A program made the position numbers and the translations under genes. Of a stretch of DNA of 64,000 nucleotides, positions 52,317 through 60,250 are shown one piece after another (position 1 is the stretch's first letter; the number at the start of each line of letters is the position of its first letter). The notes beneath the pieces were generated by a model. It was given only the letters and a program-made list of their open reading frames with translations, was not told the origin of the DNA and did not search any database. Source of the stretch: Salinimicrobium profundisediminis (GTDB lineage Bacteria > Bacteroidota > Bacteroidia > Flavobacteriales > Flavobacteriaceae); assembly GCF_026241755.1 (NCBI RefSeq), contig NZ_JAPJDA010000013.1, positions 1-64,000 of the forward strand, given 5' to 3'.

Positions 52317-53206
52317 ATATGGTGCATTAATTTCTTTACCTCTTTTGCAATAATATTGCTTAAATCTATGCCATTGGATGGATGCGGAATGGTATTGCAG
52401 GTAACTATCTTTTCTACTCCGGAATCCAATAAATCTTGATAGGCATTTCCTGAAAAAACGGCGTGAATGCCTACGCAGATAGGGGGTTTCATTCCTGCTT
52501 TTTTCAGATGTTGTACGGTTTCAATCATTGTTCGCGCGGTGGAAATAATATCATCTACCAAAATGGGTGTGGCATTCTTGTACTTATCCATATCAGGAAC
52601 AGAGACTTCCACGTCACGGTCGCCGTGACGTACTTTCTGTAATACCGTAAAAGGTGCGCCAGCATTTTTAGCGACTTCGGAAACCCATTGTTCACTTTCC
52701 AAATCGGGCCCGATAAGTACCGGGTTTTTGATGTATTTCTTGATCCATTCTGAAATGGCATCAGCAGCGTGAATTACTTTATTTGGAATTTGATACACTT
52801 CTCCCAAAGAACTAATTCTATGCAAATGAGGGTCAACTGTGATAATGCTATCGGCAAAACCTGAAATCAATTTTCCAAAAAAACCGGAATTCACTCCTTC
52901 ACCTTCATTAAATACTTTGTCCTGACGCATATACGCCAAATAGGGTGCTACCAAGCAGGTGCACATTGCTCCCAAGGATTTGGCTGTGTGGCTTAAAAAA
53001 TATAGAGGCAGCAGTTTCTCGTCCGGTTCGTGCAAGGTGCATACTAGTACCACACATTTATCTTTAACATCAGATAATATACGCGTGTATGACTCCCCGT
53101 CAGGGAATTTACGCACGTTGGCTTTCCCTATTTCAGCATCCATTTTTTTTGCTAAAAGCTCTGTAAGTTTTTCATTTCCGGGAAGGCTAAATAATATTGT
53201 TTTCAT
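52313..53206 (-). CDS. prs: Ribose-phosphate pyrophosphokinase
   Basis: A 297-residue PRPP synthetase that makes 5-phosphoribosyl 1-pyrophosphate from ribose 5-phosphate and ATP. It has the substrate-binding PGNEKLTELLAKKM opening, RKFPDGESYTRI, the flexible-loop region DPHLHRI, and the PRPP-binding loop VDDIISTARTM. It is shorter than the housekeeping bacterial enzyme (about 310-315 residues) and resembles the archaeal-type branch; a second, core prs elsewhere is likely. It follows the AMP phosphorylase gene by seven bases. Confidence 0.92.
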   Translation of the reverse strand: MKTILFSLPGNEKLTELLAKKMDAEIGKANVRKFPDGESYTRILSDVKDKCVVLVCTLHEPDEKLLPLYFLSHTAKSLGAMCTCLVAPYLAYMRQDKVFNEGEGVNSGFFGKLISGFADSIITVDPHLHRISSLGEVYQIPNKVIHAADAISEWIKKYIKNPVLIGPDLESEQWVSEVAKNAGAPFTVLQKVRHGDRDVEVSVPDMDKYKNATPILVDDIISTARTMIETVQHLKKAGMKPPICVGIHAVFSGNAYQDLLDSGVEKIVTCNTIPHPSNGIDLSNIIAKEVKKLMHHI

Positions 53207-53213
53207 AGCACGT

Positions 53214-54716
53214 TTAAATTATGGTTATGATGTCGTTATGGTTATTTTTATATTCCAATGCATAGTTAAGTTCGCCTTTGGATTCAGCATATAAAGTATA
53301 TAGCAATTGATTCTTTTCTATTTGTTCTCCCAAATGGATATTTAATAGAATTCCTGCCGAAATAGATTGAGGTGCTCCTGAAAGCTTTGCGAGCTTCGCT
53401 ATTTTTCGGTTATCAATTCTTTTTAAAATTCCGGATCTTTCGGCTGTAATTTCCATCTTATGAGGTGCTAAAACAGGTTTTGAAAAGCGTCCTTGTGCTT
53501 TGCAAATGGCCACAAATTTTTCATAAGCTTTTCCAGATTTGAGAATTTGACGTGCTGTTTCCAGTCCCTTTCCTTTTTCTTCTTTTCCAGAAAGCTCAAA
53601 TAGTTCAGCGGCTAAAAGCAATGCTCTTTCTGTTAGGTCTTTAGGTGCATCAGCTTCATTTTTCAAAACTTTTAATATATCAATAGCTTCTAAAGTGGGA
53701 CCGATACCCCTTCCAACAGGCTGCGTTCCATCAGTAACCACAGCTTTTGCCTTCAACCCAACAGCAGTGCCAACGGTTTCCATATGATTTTTTAATTTTA
53801 GAGCCATTTCAGTACTGCGAACCTTGGCGGTTTCACCAATTGGAATATCAATGACAACGTGAGTAGAACCTGCCGCCGCTTTTTTAGAAAGTACAGAAGC
53901 GATGAGCTGACCTTCACTATCGATATCCAAAGCTTTTTCAACTTTAATGAGCACATCGTCGGCAGGACTTAATTGCGCTGTACCTCCCCAGACAAAACAT
54001 CCTCCTTCTTTTTCGACTACAGCTTTTATTTCTTCGGAAGAGAGCGTTACATTGGTCAATACTTCCATCGTATCTGCTGTACCAGCTGGTGAAGTGATGG
54101 CACGTGACGAAGTTTTAGGCATTGTAAGTCCATAAGCGGCAACAATAGCTACTACCAATGGGGTTGTTCTATTGCCTGGTAAACCACCAATACAATGTTT
54201 ATCGACCACAATATCTTTACTCCAGTCCAACTGTCTTCCTGAAGCTATCATTGCTTTAGTAAGGTCGCATATCTCATCAATATCCATTCGGTCGCCCGCA
54301 CAGGCTGTAATAAATGCCGATAGGTGAATGTTAGAATAATTGCCTTCTACGATATCGTTGATGATGTTGTTATAGGCTTTAAAATCCAGTTTTTGATTAT
54401 AGATTTTAGCTCTTACGTGGCTTAACGATTCAATAGGCTCCAAATGGGAAACATACAGCATTTCATTTTGGGAAACATTCAGTTTTTTTGCTGCAGCATC
54501 CGAAAGGCCTATTTCATTTGGTAAAAGAAGGCCGGAACTCAAAACGTTCAAGCTTGCGACGATTGAGGTGGTTGCATTTGATATCCTGATCCTTGTTAGT
54601 GCTACAAACCCTTCAGAACTACAGACGTGGCAATCCTCACGCATATACACTACATATTCGTTTTGGGTGTAAATCCCGAGATGTTTATATTTTAGTATGT
54701 TTGAGTGTGGGTCCAT
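53214..54716 (-). CDS. Archaeal-type AMP phosphorylase (thymidine phosphorylase family)
   Basis: A 500-residue enzyme of the AMP phosphorylase (NMP phosphorylase) branch of the thymidine phosphorylase family, which in archaea splits AMP, CMP and UMP with phosphate into base and ribose 1,5-bisphosphate. It has the archaeal N-terminal extension (residues 1-90), absent from bacterial DeoA. DKHCIGGLPGNRTTPLVV, PKTSSRAITSPAGTADTMEVL (given as two stretches) and GSTHVVIDIPIGE are nearly the archaeal consensus I remember. A bacterial thymidine phosphorylase is ~440 residues, so this length is informative. Which nucleotide it prefers is unknown. Confidence 0.85.
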   Translation of the reverse strand: MDPHSNILKYKHLGIYTQNEYVVYMREDCHVCSSEGFVALTRIRISNATTSIVASLNVLSSGLLLPNEIGLSDAAAKKLNVSQNEMLYVSHLEPIESLSHVRAKIYNQKLDFKAYNNIINDIVEGNYSNIHLSAFITACAGDRMDIDEICDLTKAMIASGRQLDWSKDIVVDKHCIGGLPGNRTTPLVVAIVAAYGLTMPKTSSRAITSPAGTADTMEVLTNVTLSSEEIKAVVEKEGGCFVWGGTAQLSPADDVLIKVEKALDIDSEGQLIASVLSKKAAAGSTHVVIDIPIGETAKVRSTEMALKLKNHMETVGTAVGLKAKAVVTDGTQPVGRGIGPTLEAIDILKVLKNEADAPKDLTERALLLAAELFELSGKEEKGKGLETARQILKSGKAYEKFVAICKAQGRFSKPVLAPHKMEITAERSGILKRIDNRKIAKLAKLSGAPQSISAGILLNIHLGEQIEKNQLLYTLYAESKGELNYALEYKNNHNDIITII

Positions 54717-54737
54717 TATTTTATTGATTGCTGGGAT

Positions 54738-56114
54738 TTATTCTATTTCTTCGATGGTGTATAATTGCGGAATTTCTGTATTCCATCCATAGGTTTCCTT
54801 GATACCTTTTTGTAATGCTTCTGCACTTTCTTTTTCACCGTGGACGATGAATATACGTTCGGGCTTATTTTTAATGTCCCCCATCCATTCTATAAGTTCT
54901 GCGTGGTCTGCGTGTGCCGAGAGACCTTCAATTTCAGCGACCTGCATTTTAAAAGGTACCCATTTTCCATAGACTTTTAGTTCTTTCTCACCTTCCAATA
55001 ATTTTCTGCCACGTGTGCCTTCGGCTTGGTAGCCTATAAAAAGCAGAGTGTTGTTGGGATTTTGCGCCTGGGTTTCAAGATAGTTGAGCATTCTTCCACC
55101 TGTGAGCATTCCACTCCCTGCAATTACAATTTTCGGTTTGTTATTGGTTCTTAACTCCATTGTTTCCCGATAACTACTAACAACCGTAAAGTGTGAGCAC
55201 ATTTCGTCACATTCGTTATCTTCCAATTTGTGCCAATCACGAGTTCTATGAAACAGTTCCAATACGTTGGCACCCATAGGACTGTCCATAATCATTTGTA
55301 CTTTGGGAATTTTGTTCTCCTTGATTAATTTCCAAAAGATGAGCATCATCAATTGTGCACGCTCTACCGAAAAACTGGGAATAAATAAGCTGCCACCTCT
55401 ATTGATGGTATCGTTGATTAATTTTTCGATTTTTGGAAGCGCTTCTACTTCATCAGGATGAAACCTTCCTCCGTAAGTGGATTCAACGAAAAGTATATCC
55501 GCTTTTTTTGGTTTAAGGGGTGGATAGAGCAATAAATCATTGGTTCTACCAATGTCTCCAGAGAAGACAAAGCGTTTTCCATAAATATCCAACTCAATAT
55601 AAGTTGCACCCAGAATATGCCCGCTGTACTGGAACCGAGCCCTGATACCATCAAATAACGGAATCCATTGTGCTTGTGGAATGCCCTTAAAATGCGGAAT
55701 GGTTTTTTCTACATCCTTTAAATCGTAAAGCGGTTCTGCGAGACTGTGTTTGGAATAGCCTTCTTTATTGGCACGTTCTGCTTCCTGTTCCTGAATTTTT
55801 GCACTATCGTTCAATATGATTTTTGCAATGTCCAAAGTAGGATTCGTACCATAGATGGAACCATTGAAGCCTTGTTTCACCAACCTCGGCAGATAACCTG
55901 TATGGTCCATATGGCCGTGGGTGAGCAAAACAGCATCAATATTTGCAACATTAACAGGTGGGTACTCCCAGTTTTTAAGGCGTAATTCCTTTAGCCCTTG
56001 AAAAAGTCCGCAGTCTATGAGTATCTTTTTATCTCCTGTATCCACTAAATATTTTGAGCCGGTTACTGTACCTGCTGCCCCCAAAAAGTGAATGTTTATT
56101 TGATTAGTTTTCAT
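54738..56114 (-). CDS. Beta-CASP metallo-beta-lactamase RNase-like protein
   Basis: A 458-residue MBL-fold protein with the beta-CASP and RMMBL domains of RNA-processing nucleases (CPSF73/RNase J-like, but the Ysh1-type specificity group). The zinc motif is LLTHGHMDHTGYLP with H66, H68, D70 and H71; SGHILGATYIELD, FIPSFSVERAQ and the C-terminal FIVHGEKESAEAL are the family landmarks. It should degrade or process RNA in the cytoplasm. ATG 56114 is chosen, as the upstream ATG at 56141 would overlap the nuclease gene. Confidence 0.9.
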   Translation of the reverse strand: MKTNQINIHFLGAAGTVTGSKYLVDTGDKKILIDCGLFQGLKELRLKNWEYPPVNVANIDAVLLTHGHMDHTGYLPRLVKQGFNGSIYGTNPTLDIAKIILNDSAKIQEQEAERANKEGYSKHSLAEPLYDLKDVEKTIPHFKGIPQAQWIPLFDGIRARFQYSGHILGATYIELDIYGKRFVFSGDIGRTNDLLLYPPLKPKKADILFVESTYGGRFHPDEVEALPKIEKLINDTINRGGSLFIPSFSVERAQLMMLIFWKLIKENKIPKVQMIMDSPMGANVLELFHRTRDWHKLEDNECDEMCSHFTVVSSYRETMELRTNNKPKIVIAGSGMLTGGRMLNYLETQAQNPNNTLLFIGYQAEGTRGRKLLEGEKELKVYGKWVPFKMQVAEIEGLSAHADHAELIEWMGDIKNKPERIFIVHGEKESAEALQKGIKETYGWNTEIPQLYTIEEIE

Positions 56115-56128
56115 CGGTTGTTCTAGGA

Positions 56129-56968
56129 TTAGATTTTGCATAGTTCAAGTGAATCTTCCAGAATTCTTTTGTGTCGGGAGTTGGGAATCCCTACTTTATC
56201 CAACAAGTTCGGACTTTCGTGGAGTTCTTTACAGAGAACAATGCCTTCATCCAATAATTTTGTTTTCTCAGCTTTCGTTAAACTTGTTAAGGCTGTTAAG
56301 GGGTGCAATCCCGCCTGGTCAATTCTATCTTTGAGTCCACTCTCCTTTGGATAATCCCAACTGGTCATTAGCAGGCCAACACAATTGCCATAGTTTATGG
56401 CATCAGATGTAAAACGTGTATTGGTATATAAACCTCCTTTGTGGATTTTGTTCTGGTGACCCTTTTTACGTCTCCACTGTTTTTCCACATCTAAAAAACG
56501 GGAATGGATGTACAAAGGAATTTTTACATTGCAAAACCTGCCTTGATCACTATGGTATTTACATTCAATCATATAATGTTTTTCACCTTTTTGCGCTATC
56601 ACATCCACTTCATGCTGAACGCAATTGCCTTGTACAATCACACCAACCTTTGTTTCAAATCCTTCGTGTGCCAATAATTTGCCTACCAACTTTTCAAATG
56701 GGAAGCCAGAAGGGCCTAATTCCATCAATGCCTTTTTAAGCTTGTATTTAAAGGCACTTACTCTCGATTTTGCCTTAAGCATTTTAAACGCTGCCTCATA
56801 GATCCTTTTAGTGGTCATCCCTTCTTCAAGCTGTTCATACACCTTATGAGCTATATCCTTAACAATAACCTCATTTGCTCCCGCCCGCCTAAGGGAATTG
56901 ATGAGTTTTTCAATTTGGAAATCCTCATACTCACCCGAAGACTTTTTAACCAGGACTGATCTTTTCAT
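56129..56968 (-). CDS. ATP-cone and Mrr-like nuclease fusion protein
   Basis: A 279-residue protein in two parts. Residues 1-90 form an ATP-cone like the regulatory domain of ribonucleotide reductase and NrdR (VKKSSGEYEDFQIEKLINSL). Residues about 90-180 form a restriction-endonuclease-like fold with HEVDVIAQ and MIECKYH as the D...ExK catalytic residues. The C-terminal 100 residues are unassigned. It should be a DNA or RNA nuclease controlled by ATP/dATP level. Starts at ATG 56968; a GTG at 56974 overlaps the stop of the stress-protein gene. Confidence 0.82.
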   Translation of the reverse strand: MKRSVLVKKSSGEYEDFQIEKLINSLRRAGANEVIVKDIAHKVYEQLEEGMTTKRIYEAAFKMLKAKSRVSAFKYKLKKALMELGPSGFPFEKLVGKLLAHEGFETKVGVIVQGNCVQHEVDVIAQKGEKHYMIECKYHSDQGRFCNVKIPLYIHSRFLDVEKQWRRKKGHQNKIHKGGLYTNTRFTSDAINYGNCVGLLMTSWDYPKESGLKDRIDQAGLHPLTALTSLTKAEKTKLLDEGIVLCKELHESPNLLDKVGIPNSRHKRILEDSLELCKI

Positions 56969-56970
56969 AG

Positions 56971-57801
56971 TCACATTTTAATTGTCATAACGGGCAATTC
57001 AGAATGGTTGGTTACCTTTTCAACGGTGCTACTGGAGAAGAGACTTAAAAATCCCGTGCGCCCGTGCGTACACATGGCAATAAGATCCACATTTTTGTAG
57101 ATCAAAAAATCATTTATTCCTTCCTCTACACCCGATTCGTTATAGACATTCATTGAGTAAGTTGTGAGCCCTGGGAAATTTTCAAGGAAATCTTTTATAG
57201 GTTGCAGACTCTTTTCAATACTATTATAATCTGTTGTAGTATTCACCTTTAATAAATGGATACGTGCATCACATTTTTCAGCAAGTGATTTTACGTGTTG
57301 AAATTCTTCTGTCACATCTTCTTTAAAATCTGAGACAAACAAAATGTCTTTAAAAGGAAAAGAAACATCCTTATCTTTAACTACGATGACAGGCACCTCG
57401 GCTTTTCTCACTATTTCTTCTACATTGCTTCCCCGTAATTCACGAATTCCTCCTTTTGTGCCACTACTACCGGTAACTATAAAATCATGTTCAAAATGAC
57501 CGCAGTGGCTTAGGATGTTGCTTATTTCACCATTATATTCCAAAAAGGTTCTGCATTTAAGTCCAAGGCCCTCTGCTTTTTTTTCTAATTCTCTCAAATC
57601 TGCCTTCGCGCTGCCAATCTTTAATTTTGTTTCGGGGTATAGATCTTCCTTCTGTTTGTCCAGTCGAACCCAGTCAACCGGGGTTTTTACGTAATGGAAG
57701 AAATGGATTTCCGAATTGTAAAATTTAGCCATTTTGAGCCCCAGCTCCTCTGCTTTTTGACAATTTTCAGAAAAATTGGTAGGTACAAGTATATTGTTCA
57801 T
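56971..57801 (-). CDS. Tandem-domain universal stress protein
   Basis: A 276-residue UspA-family protein with two repeats (about 1-140 and 145-276). The second keeps the nucleotide-binding GRTGFLSLFSSSTVEKV and both have VPVIVVKD/LPVMTIKM ends. Probably an ATP- or nucleotide-binding stress protein of the cytoplasm, induced by starvation or low oxygen in other species. Directly coupled to the nuclease gene (overlap 4 bases with its GTG). Confidence 0.9.
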   Translation of the reverse strand: MNNILVPTNFSENCQKAEELGLKMAKFYNSEIHFFHYVKTPVDWVRLDKQKEDLYPETKLKIGSAKADLRELEKKAEGLGLKCRTFLEYNGEISNILSHCGHFEHDFIVTGSSGTKGGIRELRGSNVEEIVRKAEVPVIVVKDKDVSFPFKDILFVSDFKEDVTEEFQHVKSLAEKCDARIHLLKVNTTTDYNSIEKSLQPIKDFLENFPGLTTYSMNVYNESGVEEGINDFLIYKNVDLIAMCTHGRTGFLSLFSSSTVEKVTNHSELPVMTIKM

Positions 57802-57817
57802 AATTTAAAATTATTAG

Positions 57818-58153
57818 TTATTTCACATTATCGTTTTTGGTATTTTTTATCTTAAATATATCCTGGACATCAGAAACATATATGAGACCATCACCACTTT
57901 TTCCTGTTCTGCCATTTTGACGAACGATGTCACAAATAGCCGCCACTTTACTGTCCTCACAGACGATTTCCAGTTTATAGATCTTGCTGTGGAGGAATGG
58001 TAGTTTGAGGGAAGGCCAATCTTCTCCAGGATCTGTGTAATCGCCGGTTCCTTCTCCCTCAAAGACTGTTAAACAGCAATGGCCCTCTCTCCTCAAGGAA
58101 GAAATCACCTCCTTAATTTTATTTGGCCGTATGAATGCTTTTATTTCTTTCAT
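57818..58153 (-). CDS. PII-like signal protein with atypical T-loop
   Basis: A 111-residue PII-superfamily protein. MKEIKAFIRPNKIKEVISSLR is the usual start and GRTGKSGDGLIYVSDVQDIFKI the usual ATP-binding C-terminus. The T-loop region (about 30-58), GEGTGDYTDPGEDWPSLKL, has no uridylylated Tyr and is unlike GlnB/GlnK. This matches PII proteins found in metal and stress clusters rather than nitrogen genes. No amtB or glutamine synthetase gene is near. It may sense ATP/ADP, or a different ligand. Confidence 0.85.
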   Translation of the reverse strand: MKEIKAFIRPNKIKEVISSLRREGHCCLTVFEGEGTGDYTDPGEDWPSLKLPFLHSKIYKLEIVCEDSKVAAICDIVRQNGRTGKSGDGLIYVSDVQDIFKIKNTKNDNVK

Positions 58154-58180
58154 AACCTCTTATTTATTGTTATTGATAAA

Positions 58181-59191
58181 TCATATTCCTAACGTGCGGT
58201 TGGTTTTAAGTATGGATACGTGTTCATCTTCTATGATACCTGTGAGTGCTCTTATCGCATCAATAGTTTCGGGGATTACAATAGCCTGGTTGTCTACCAC
58301 ATAGGCATAGAAGAGTTCGTCTCCCTGTACTTTCAACATATCCTCCCAAAGTGCAACTTCGTACATGTCCCCCCAGGGTCTTCCCATATCCAGGAACATT
58401 TCTTTTATAGTATTGTTTGAAACCAAACCCTGCTCGTACCGAATCATCTTAATTCTTGTCGACGTTTTAAAAGCATTTAAAACTTCATCTTTTGAGGCCT
58501 TTTTTGTCAGTCGCACATTCCAGTAGTGCATATGGCTCAGGGTTTCAGGTACTTTTACTGCAGCAGTAATAACATCCAGTTCGGGATCTACACTTTGAGC
58601 ATCGGGACCCTGATGACTGGGAATATCTTTTTCAGGAACCATTGTATTCATGATTCCCCCCATATGGCTTTCCCAGGGATCTGTTGCTCTTCGTAAAAGA
58701 GTACCGCGGGCACTTTGTAACAGATTTGCCCTTTTTAGAGCCGTAAGAGTTCTTAAAATGGAGGTGGTGTTGCACGAAACCACCCGCGTAGCATCTATGT
58801 TTAGAGCGGTTTGGTAATTGTTTTCGGCACTGAAGGAATGGCCCGCAGTTTCATGCTTTTCACCTCCTTGTACAATAAATTTTTTACCTTGACTTTTGTA
58901 TCGTTCTACGTTTTTTGCGGCAACTTTTTTAGGGGTGCAATCCACAACCAGGTCCACCTGATCTAAAAGCTCTGTCATTCCGCCTTTAACGGAGAATCCG
59001 GCGTTTTTCATTTCCTTTTCTGCTTCTTGTGTCGCGCTGTAAATATTGTAGTTTTTTCTTACCGCATTTTCTATGCGCCAGTCACTTATGATATCACAAA
59101 TGCCGGTTAACTCCATATCATGTTGTTTGTCAATGGCATCGGCAACTCTTTTGCCGATGACTCCATAACCTACTACTGCTATTTTTTTCAT
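58181..59191 (-). CDS. Archaeal-type (type II) glyceraldehyde-3-phosphate dehydrogenase
   Basis: A 336-residue GAPDH of the type II group, which is typical of archaea and rare in bacteria; it phosphorylates glyceraldehyde 3-phosphate with NAD(P). The nucleotide motif is VVGYGVIGKRVADAI and the catalytic Cys is C140 in SCNTTSIL. Bacterial type I GAPDH (with SNASCTTN) must be present elsewhere for normal glycolysis. The start is ATG 59191; an upstream TTG adds three residues. First gene of the minus-strand unit. Confidence 0.93.
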   Translation of the reverse strand: MKKIAVVGYGVIGKRVADAIDKQHDMELTGICDIISDWRIENAVRKNYNIYSATQEAEKEMKNAGFSVKGGMTELLDQVDLVVDCTPKKVAAKNVERYKSQGKKFIVQGGEKHETAGHSFSAENNYQTALNIDATRVVSCNTTSILRTLTALKRANLLQSARGTLLRRATDPWESHMGGIMNTMVPEKDIPSHQGPDAQSVDPELDVITAAVKVPETLSHMHYWNVRLTKKASKDEVLNAFKTSTRIKMIRYEQGLVSNNTIKEMFLDMGRPWGDMYEVALWEDMLKVQGDELFYAYVVDNQAIVIPETIDAIRALTGIIEDEHVSILKTNRTLGI

Positions 59192-59356
59192 GACTTCCAA
59201 TTTTTTAATTTGATCTTGTTCCTTTGTTTCACATTACTTTCGTGTTTAAAGTAACCTGATTATGCTTTGGATGTACCAGGCGAGTGGCTTATCTCGATTA
59301 AAAGTGTATTTCAAGTAGATCCTTAATTACAAAAGCATTAAATGCAGCAGTATCCT

Positions 59357-59629
59357 TTAACCTTTTACTTGAGCATTATAAAATGCCGCTACACAAGCAC
59401 CGATTAGCCAGCTTAAGATGAAAACCTGGATAATTCCAAAGAACACCTCCAGTACAGGCACATCCATTCTTATTATACTACTTGTGTCCAGTCCGTGTAA
59501 AAGACTGTTAAAGAACTTTACTGTTCCTTCCCGCCCCACTGTGGCCATCACCAGTACACACCCCACATAAAGGAGAGCTCCGGTAAGACCGAGTGCCAAA
59601 CCAAATTTTTTTATGTTTAATCGATACAT
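59357..59629 (-). CDS. DUF5676-like small membrane protein
   Basis: A 90-residue protein with two hydrophobic helices (FGLALGLTGALLYVGCVLVMA and EVFFGIIQVFILSWLIGACVAAFYN). It resembles DUF5676 membrane proteins that are often found in metal-resistance clusters. Function unknown. It follows the SHOCT gene by 17 bases, in the same transcript. Confidence 0.75.
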   Translation of the reverse strand: MYRLNIKKFGLALGLTGALLYVGCVLVMATVGREGTVKFFNSLLHGLDTSSIIRMDVPVLEVFFGIIQVFILSWLIGACVAAFYNAQVKG

Positions 59630-59646
59630 ATTTTCAGATTTTAAAA

Positions 59647-59859
59647 TTATTTATCCGATTCTAATAGCTTCTTTTGTTCTTCGAACTGTTCCTTCGAAAT
59701 TTCGCCACGTGCAAATCGCTTTCTTAGGATGTCCAGTGGTTCTTCTCTTCTTGTTTTTTTTCCCCATTGTGTTGGTATCATGAAAACCCAGATAAGAAAA
59801 ACTATCCAGATGAACCACCAGATGAGGTGCATTCCAAAAAATCCATCATAATTGTGCAT
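59647..59859 (-). CDS. SHOCT-domain small membrane protein
   Basis: A 70-residue protein with one N-terminal membrane helix (LIWWFIWIVFLIWVFMIP) and a C-terminal SHOCT motif (PLDILRKRFARGEISKEQFEEQK). SHOCT proteins bind other membrane proteins or DNA in stress clusters. It lies four bases after the DUF2933 gene. Confidence 0.88.
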   Translation of the reverse strand: MHNYDGFFGMHLIWWFIWIVFLIWVFMIPTQWGKKTRREEPLDILRKRFARGEISKEQFEEQKKLLESDK

Positions 59860-59863
59860 GTCT

Positions 59864-60100
59864 TTATTTTTTTTGATGTTGGTTTGTTACTTGATCTTTG
59901 CTTTTTTTCTTTAAATTCTCATCGGTTAACCCGTGAGTATGATCTCCATGCCGCATAGGCATCATTAGATGTATGGCAAACATTATGATGATAAATGTGA
60001 AAAGCCAGACATCACCACCCAATCCAATTGATGGGGCCAAAAAGATGAGCAAAAGAGGTAAAACACATCCGATGATCATCCATAACCAGTGATTTTTCAT
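59864..60100 (-). CDS. DUF2933-like small membrane protein
   Basis: A 78-residue protein with two hydrophobic helices at the N-terminus and a His-containing loop (PMRHGDHTHGLTD), then a basic tail. DUF2933 proteins often lie in copper-resistance islands. First of three small membrane-protein genes; role unknown. Confidence 0.75.
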   Translation of the reverse strand: MKNHWLWMIIGCVLPLLLIFLAPSIGLGGDVWLFTFIIIMFAIHLMMPMRHGDHTHGLTDENLKKKSKDQVTNQHQKK

Positions 60101-60250
60101 TTTAATTTATTTTAATGATTAAACAATTACTTCATAGAGTATATTATAAGTTAACAAAAAAGATGTTTTAAAAACATGATATTGCTCAATTCTGCCCAAC
60201 ATTCAATACTCTTTGTTGACTGTATAGGTTATTTTCTCATCTATTTATCT

